The notes under the pieces were generated by a model. It did not search any database, was not told where the DNA came from, and saw only the letters and a list, made by a program, of their open reading frames with translations. A DNA stretch of 64,000 bases from Nocardioides luteus (GTDB taxonomy: Bacteria > Actinomycetota > Actinomycetes > Propionibacteriales > Nocardioidaceae): NCBI RefSeq assembly GCF_014648595.1, contig NZ_BMRK01000003.1, positions 106,246 to 170,245 of the forward strand. Direction: 5' to 3'. The position numbers were made by a program, and so were the translations under genes. This document shows, piece after piece, positions 57,450 through 64,000 of this stretch (positions are counted from its first letter, which is position 1; each line of letters begins with the position of its first letter).

Positions 57450-60043
57450 CGCGACTCCTCCAGGGTGGGCTCTACGAGATCGGGAAGGCCGACGGGGATC
57501 GAGGCACCCAGCGAGACCGGCTCCGCGCCCACCTCGGGGACGATCTGGCCGCGCGTGGACCCGAAGGAGATGTTCGGGTCCGGGACCTCGGGGGCGTTGA
57601 CGAAGGAGACGAAGCGGCGCAGCTTCTCCGGGTCCTCGATCGTCGCCTTCCACTCGTCGAAGTAGGTCTCGGTGTGGCGTGCCATCGCGGCCTCGAGCTC
57701 GGTGCCGAGGCCGAGCACGTCGTCGATGACGACCTCGCGGACGCGGTCCAGGCCGCCGTCGAGGGAGTCGATCCAGGTCGCGGTGCGCTGGAGGCGGTCG
57801 GCGGTGCGGACGTAGTACATCAGGAAGCGGTCCAGGTAGCGGACCAGCTCCTCGGTGCTCAGGTCACCGGCGAGCAGCTGGGCGTGGGCCGGGATCGCGC
57901 CACCGTTGCCCCCGACGTACAGGTTCCAGCCCTTCTCGGTGGCGATGACGCCGAAGTCCTTGCCGCGCGCCTCCGCGCACTCACGGGCGCACCCGGAGAC
58001 GCCGCCCTTGAGCTTGTGGGGCGAGCGCAGCCCGCGGTAGCGGGTCTCCAGCATGATCGCGAGGCCGACGGAGTCCTGGACGCCGTAGCGGCACCAGGTC
58101 GAGCCGACACAGGACTTCACCGTACGCAGCGACTTCCCGTACGCATGGCCCGACTCGAACCCGGCGTCGACCAGCCGCTTCCAGATCGCCGGCAGGTCCT
58201 CCATCCTGGCGCCGAACATGTCGATGCGCTGGCCGCCGGTGATCTTGGTGTAGAGGCCGAAGTCCTTGGCGACCTCACCGATCACGATCAGCCCCTCGGG
58301 GGTGATCTCGCCGCCGGGGATGCGCGGGACGACCGAGTAGGAGCCGTTCTTCTGCAGGTTGGCGAGGTAGGCGTCGTTGGTGTCCTGGAGCTTGCGGTTC
58401 TCCTTGGCCAGCACGTGGCCGTTGAGCTGGCTGGCCAGGATGCTCGCCACGGCCGGCTTGCACAGGTCACAGCCGCGGCCGGTGCCGTGGGCCTCGATGA
58501 TCTGGTCGAAGGTCTTGTAGCCGTGGATCAGGACCACGTCGAAGAGCTCGGCGCGGGTCATGCTGAAGTGCTCGCAGAGCGAGGTGTCGACGGTCTTGCC
58601 CTGAGCGGTGAAGTAGTCCTCGACGATCGTCTTCACCTGCACCTTGCAGGAGCCGCAGGTGCTTCCGGCCTTGGTCGCCTTCGTGACCTCCGCGGCACTC
58701 TGACAGCCGTCGTCGACCGCCGCCTCGATGTCACCGCGGGTCACGTCGTTGCACGAGCAGACCTGCGCCTCCGGCGGAAGCTGGATGCCTCCCCCACCGC
58801 CCGTGGACTGAGGGAGGATCAGCTCCTCCGGGTTCTCCGGAAGCATCATGCCCGAGGCGACCATCGGGCGGAGCAGGCCGTACGCGGAGGCGTCGCCGAC
58901 CAGCACGCCACCGAGCAGCCGGGTGCCGTCCTCGCTGATCACCAGCTTCTTGTAGACACCGGCGACCGCGTCGGAGTACGTCAGCTCGAGGCACTCGTCG
59001 GTGGTGCCGTGGGCGTCGCCGAAGCTCGCCACGTCGACGCCGAGCAGCTTGAGCTTGGTCGACATGTCGGCGCCGGTGAAGGTGCCCTGGCCGCCCAGGA
59101 GCGCGTCGGCGACGACCTCGGCCATGTCGTAGCCGGGCGCCACCAGGCCGTACATCCGCCCGGCGGGGGCGGCGCACTCGCCGACCGCCCACACGTGCGG
59201 GTCCGAGGAGCGGCACTGCTCGTCGACCAGCACGCCGCCGCGCTCGGCCAGGTCGAGACCGGCCGCGCGGGCGAGTGCGTCACGAGGCCGGATGCCGGCC
59301 GAGAAGACCACCATGTCGACGGCGAGCGGCTCGTCGACGTCCCTGAACTTGAGCGCACCCACGGTGGTCGAGCCGGTCGAGACCCCGGCGTCCGGCGAGA
59401 TCGACTCCGTCACCACGCTCGTGTGCACGGTGAGCCCGAGGTCGGCGATGTGCCGCCCGAGCATGCGCCCACCGGCCTCGTCGATCTGCACCGACATCAG
59501 CCTCGGGTTCATCTCGACGACATGGGTCTCGACGCCGAGCTGGTGCAGCGCGTTGGCCGCCTCCAGCCCGAGCAGCCCTCCGCCGATCACGGCTCCCGCC
59601 TTCGCGGTCCTGGCGGCCTGCCGGATCGCCTCCAGGTCCTCGATCGTGCGGTAGACGAAGACGTTGCCGAGCTCGGCCCCAGGCACCGGCGGCACGAACG
59701 GGGCCGCTCCGGTGGCGAGCACGAGCTCGTCGTACGCCATCTCCTCGCCGTCGGCGAGCATCACGGTCTGGGCGGCGGGGTCGATCTCGATGACGCTCGT
59801 GCTGGTGCGCAGCGTGACCCGCGGGTCCTCGTAGGCACCGGAGGGCAGGAAGGAGAGGGCCTCGGCGCCGACCTCGAAGAAGCTGGTGAGGGCGACCCGG
59901 TCGTACGCCGGCCGCGGCTCCTCCCCGAGCACGACGATGTCGTGGGTCTCGGTGAGTCCACGCTCGATCGCGGCGGTGACGAAGCGGTGGCCGACCATGC
60001 CGTGGCCGACCACGACGACCTTCTTGCGGAGGTGAGGGCTCAT
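57446..60043 (-). CDS. nirB: Assimilatory nitrite reductase large subunit
   Basis: From ATG 60043 (MSPHLRKKVVVVGHGMVGHRFVTAAIERGL) this is 865 residues. The order is: FAD/NADH oxidoreductase (GGGLLGLEAANALHQLG), a BFD-type [2Fe-2S] domain (CSCNDVTRGDIEAAV...TCGSCK), and the siroheme/[4Fe-4S] domain with CVGSTWCRYGVQDSVG and GVSGCARECAEARGKDFGV holding the four cluster cysteines. It reduces nitrite to ammonium. Residues about 220-227 (GVSTGSTTV) come from a palindromic repeat inserted in frame. It overlaps both neighbours by 4 bp. Confidence 0.95.
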   Translation of the reverse strand: MSPHLRKKVVVVGHGMVGHRFVTAAIERGLTETHDIVVLGEEPRPAYDRVALTSFFEVGAEALSFLPSGAYEDPRVTLRTSTSVIEIDPAAQTVMLADGEEMAYDELVLATGAAPFVPPVPGAELGNVFVYRTIEDLEAIRQAARTAKAGAVIGGGLLGLEAANALHQLGVETHVVEMNPRLMSVQIDEAGGRMLGRHIADLGLTVHTSVVTESISPDAGVSTGSTTVGALKFRDVDEPLAVDMVVFSAGIRPRDALARAAGLDLAERGGVLVDEQCRSSDPHVWAVGECAAPAGRMYGLVAPGYDMAEVVADALLGGQGTFTGADMSTKLKLLGVDVASFGDAHGTTDECLELTYSDAVAGVYKKLVISEDGTRLLGGVLVGDASAYGLLRPMVASGMMLPENPEELILPQSTGGGGGIQLPPEAQVCSCNDVTRGDIEAAVDDGCQSAAEVTKATKAGSTCGSCKVQVKTIVEDYFTAQGKTVDTSLCEHFSMTRAELFDVVLIHGYKTFDQIIEAHGTGRGCDLCKPAVASILASQLNGHVLAKENRKLQDTNDAYLANLQKNGSYSVVPRIPGGEITPEGLIVIGEVAKDFGLYTKITGGQRIDMFGARMEDLPAIWKRLVDAGFESGHAYGKSLRTVKSCVGSTWCRYGVQDSVGLAIMLETRYRGLRSPHKLKGGVSGCARECAEARGKDFGVIATEKGWNLYVGGNGGAIPAHAQLLAGDLSTEELVRYLDRFLMYYVRTADRLQRTATWIDSLDGGLDRVREVVIDDVLGLGTELEAAMARHTETYFDEWKATIEDPEKLRRFVSFVNAPEVPDPNISFGSTRGQIVPEVGAEPVSLGASIPVGLPDLVEPTLEESR
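59363..59384. repeat. REP-like palindrome inside nirB
   Basis: The 22-bp element is identical to that at 758-779 and encodes STGSTT within VTESISPDAGVSTGSTTVGALKF, a surface-loop position between two strands of the oxidoreductase domain. It does not disturb the frame. Confidence 0.8.
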
Positions 60044-61535
60044 GAGGTGGTTCCTTCCAGACTGAGCTTCGTATCGCTGGGCTGCTGGGTGCTGTTGGGA
60101 CGAGTGGCAAGGAGCTGACGGACGGTCGGTGCGCAGCCGCCGCATCCGGTGGTGGCGCGGGTGCTGTCGCGTACGTCCTCGAGGGAGGTGCACGCCCGGA
60201 TCCGGCCCGCACTGACCCCGGCGCAAGCGCAGATCTCGGCGTCGTCGGGCAGGGTCGGGACGCCGGACCCGGCGGCGGACGGCTCGGGCAGGAGGAGCTT
60301 CCCGGCCTCGTGCTCGCCCAGGACGGTCTGCCGGTCGAAGGCCTGGGTGATCAGGCCGACCCGGCTCAGGTCGCCGACGAGGGCACCGGCGACGATGCGG
60401 CCGTCGCGTACGACCAGCTTGCGGTGGGTGCCCTTGATCGGGTTGGCGATCTCGACGACCTCGCCGCTCTCGTGCTGAGGCTCGCCGAGCACGCAGACGT
60501 CGAGATCGGTGGCGCGCAGGCGGGCGACGACCCGGTGGCCCTCGTAGGCGGCCTCGTTGCCGGCGAGCACCTCGGCGAGGACGCCGGCCTGTTCCCACGC
60601 AGGGCTGACGAAGCCGGTGGTGGTCGCGTTGTGCTCGGCGCAGTCGCCGATCGCGTAGACGTCGGGATCGTCGACGCTGCGCAGCTGGTCGTCGACGACG
60701 ATGCCGCGGTTGACGGTGAGCTCGGCCCTTCTGGCGAGATTTGCGCGGGGACGGCCGCCGGCGGTGAGCACCACCAGGTCGGTCTCGAGCGTGTAGCCGT
60801 TGTCGAGCCGGAGACCCTCGTCGGTCAGCCTGGTCGCGCGGGCGCCCAGGTAGACCTGGGTGCCGAGCTTGGCCATCGACCGCTTCAGCACCTTGCCGGC
60901 GGACGCGTCGACCTGGCTGCTGAGCAGGTGGTCGCGCCCTTCGACGATCTCGGTCTCGATGCCCCGGACCGCGAGCGCTCGGGAGACCTGGAGACCGAGC
61001 AGGCCGCCGCCGACTATCACCGCGCTGCGCGGCTTGCCGTGGGGATGGTCGTGGAGCGTGTCGAGCAGCCGCGCGCAGTCGTCGAGGCTGCGGAACGCCT
61101 GCACCCGCGGATCCATCGAGCCGTCCATCCGCACCACGCCACGGATCGGCGGCAGGGTCGGGATCGCCCCGGTCGCCAGCACGACGGCGTCGTACGGGAC
61201 CCGCGTCCGGTCGGCGAGTTCGACCGTCTTGGTGTCGCGGTGGATGTCGACGACGAGGCTGCCCAGGCGGAGATCGACTCCCCGGTCGGCGTACCACTGC
61301 TTCTCGCGCAGCGCGAGCGCCCCGGGACGGTGGGTCCCTTCGAGCACGGCGGAGAGCAGGATCCGGTTGTACGGGACGTGCGGCTCCTCCGCGAGCACGG
61401 TCGTCTGCGACCCCAGGCCGCGCGCGACCAGCCCCTCCACCAGACGGGCTGCGGCCATGCCGCCGCCGATGATGACGATGCGCTTCTGCGGCGGCGCGGA
61501 CTGGGATAACACGTCACCTGCGGTCGCTTCGCTGC

Positions 61536-61539
<4 letters not shown>
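60040..61539 (-). CDS. nasB: FAD/BFD electron-transfer subunit of assimilatory nitrate reductase
   Basis: This is 499 residues from ATG 61539. The FAD domain (IVIIGGGMAAARLVEGLVARGLG) and NADH domain (VIVGGGLLGLQVSRALAVRG) are followed by a C-terminal BFD-like [2Fe-2S] segment with CACAGVSAGRIRAC and TTGCGGCAPTVRQLL. The position between nasA and nirB and the match to the oxidoreductase half of NirB support a role in passing electrons from NAD(P)H to NasA. It overlaps nasA and nirB by 4 bp each. The gene symbol is by analogy with other nas operons. Confidence 0.87.
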
Positions 61540-63635
<2,096 letters not shown>

Positions 63636-64000
63636 GCGTACTCACACCGTTTCGGGTCGGGGACTGGCGACCTCTACATTCCGGCGTCAAGGTTTCGCCC
63701 CGACCGGCTCTCCGTACCCCTTCCGTCAACTTCCGCTCACCACCTCACAACGCCGAGAGGTCTCCCCCGTCGGCCGAGGCGTCGCTGCCGTCGGCCGAAG
63801 CGTCAGCCCGGGCACTCGAAGCGTCAGCGTGGGCGGCCGAGGCGTCGCGGCCGTCGACCGAAGCGTCAGCCCGGGCGCTCGAGGCGTCACCCCGGTCGCG
63901 CGAAGCGTCGCTTTGGTCGACCGAGCGGGCACCAAACCATCTCGGCCGACGTAACTGACGTCTCGACCGACACAACTGACGTCTCGGCCGACGTAACTGA
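63636..64000. repeat. 21-bp tandem repeats upstream of nasA
   Basis: From about 63759 to 63930 units such as GAAGCGTCAGCCCGGGCACTC follow each other every 21 bp (about eight, with variation). From about 63942 to the window edge a second 21-bp unit, CGGCCGACGTAACTGACGTCT, occurs two and a half times. All three frames on either strand stay open across the first block. The stretch 63636-63758 is non-repetitive and should hold the nasA promoter. I assign no gene; part of a gene that continues beyond the window cannot be excluded. Confidence 0.75.

Overview
The window is high-GC actinobacterial DNA. GTG starts, translationally coupled ATGA/GTGA junctions, an assimilatory nitrate operon next to a HemD-like NnaR-type regulator, GTP-type PEPCK, an F420/Ddn-like reductase, PaaX, and MarR regulators with CoA-ester catabolism together suggest a Nocardioidaceae-like soil actinomycete (genus inferred only). 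No rRNA, tRNA or CRISPR locus was found.

Layout. 1-2.7 kb: the end of a DUF1023 hydrolase gene and a NarL-type two-component pair. 2.7-22 kb: a catabolic region with an MHS carboxylate permease, two MarR regulators, a polar-amino-acid-type ABC importer coupled to a CapA-like protein, and a divergent operon of a family III CoA-transferase, two 2-hydroxyacyl-CoA-dehydratase-like proteins, an MFS exporter and a secreted hydrolase. A convergent operon follows with enoyl-CoA hydratase, acetoacetyl-CoA synthetase, 3-hydroxyacyl-CoA/carnitine-type dehydrogenase, acyl-CoA synthetase and amidohydrolase. Five copies of a CAGG(N3)CCTG palindrome lie in the promoters of exactly these units, so they look like one regulon. 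22-28.9 kb: a second enoyl-CoA hydratase, an AidB-like acyl-CoA dehydrogenase, PaaX, an SDR, and an exporter/membrane-protein operon with a TetR regulator. 29-32.5 kb: MenB, a frameshifted MerR with thioredoxin, a Ddn-like reductase and an ACT protein. 32.5-41 kb: recC-recB-recD.

41.1-49 kb is an island of visibly lower GC. It has a lipoprotein pseudogene split by an IS3-family element whose removal restores the reading frame across the junction, its intact paralogue, a pair of helical proteins resembling type VII secretion substrates (one with an RGA-rich tail), a decayed WYL regulator, another lipoprotein and a duplicated gene fragment. 49-54.5 kb: small membrane proteins, PEPCK, a solitary argJ and a globin. 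54.6-63.6 kb: one co-oriented block for nitrate assimilation (nasA, FAD/BFD electron-transfer subunit, nirB, nirD), a small membrane protein, the NnaR-like regulator and a CbiX-type chelatase that would supply siroheme to NirB.

The main candidates for undescribed biology are: (a) the CAGG(N3)CCTG regulon built around dehydratase-like proteins that lack the usual iron-sulfur cysteines and have no activator gene nearby; (b) several unrelated palindromic repeat families sitting in frame inside recC, nirB, nasA and a dehydrogenase gene; (c) a seven-copy 32-bp-period array between convergent genes and a 21-bp tandem array upstream of nasA; and (d) the low-GC helical-protein locus.
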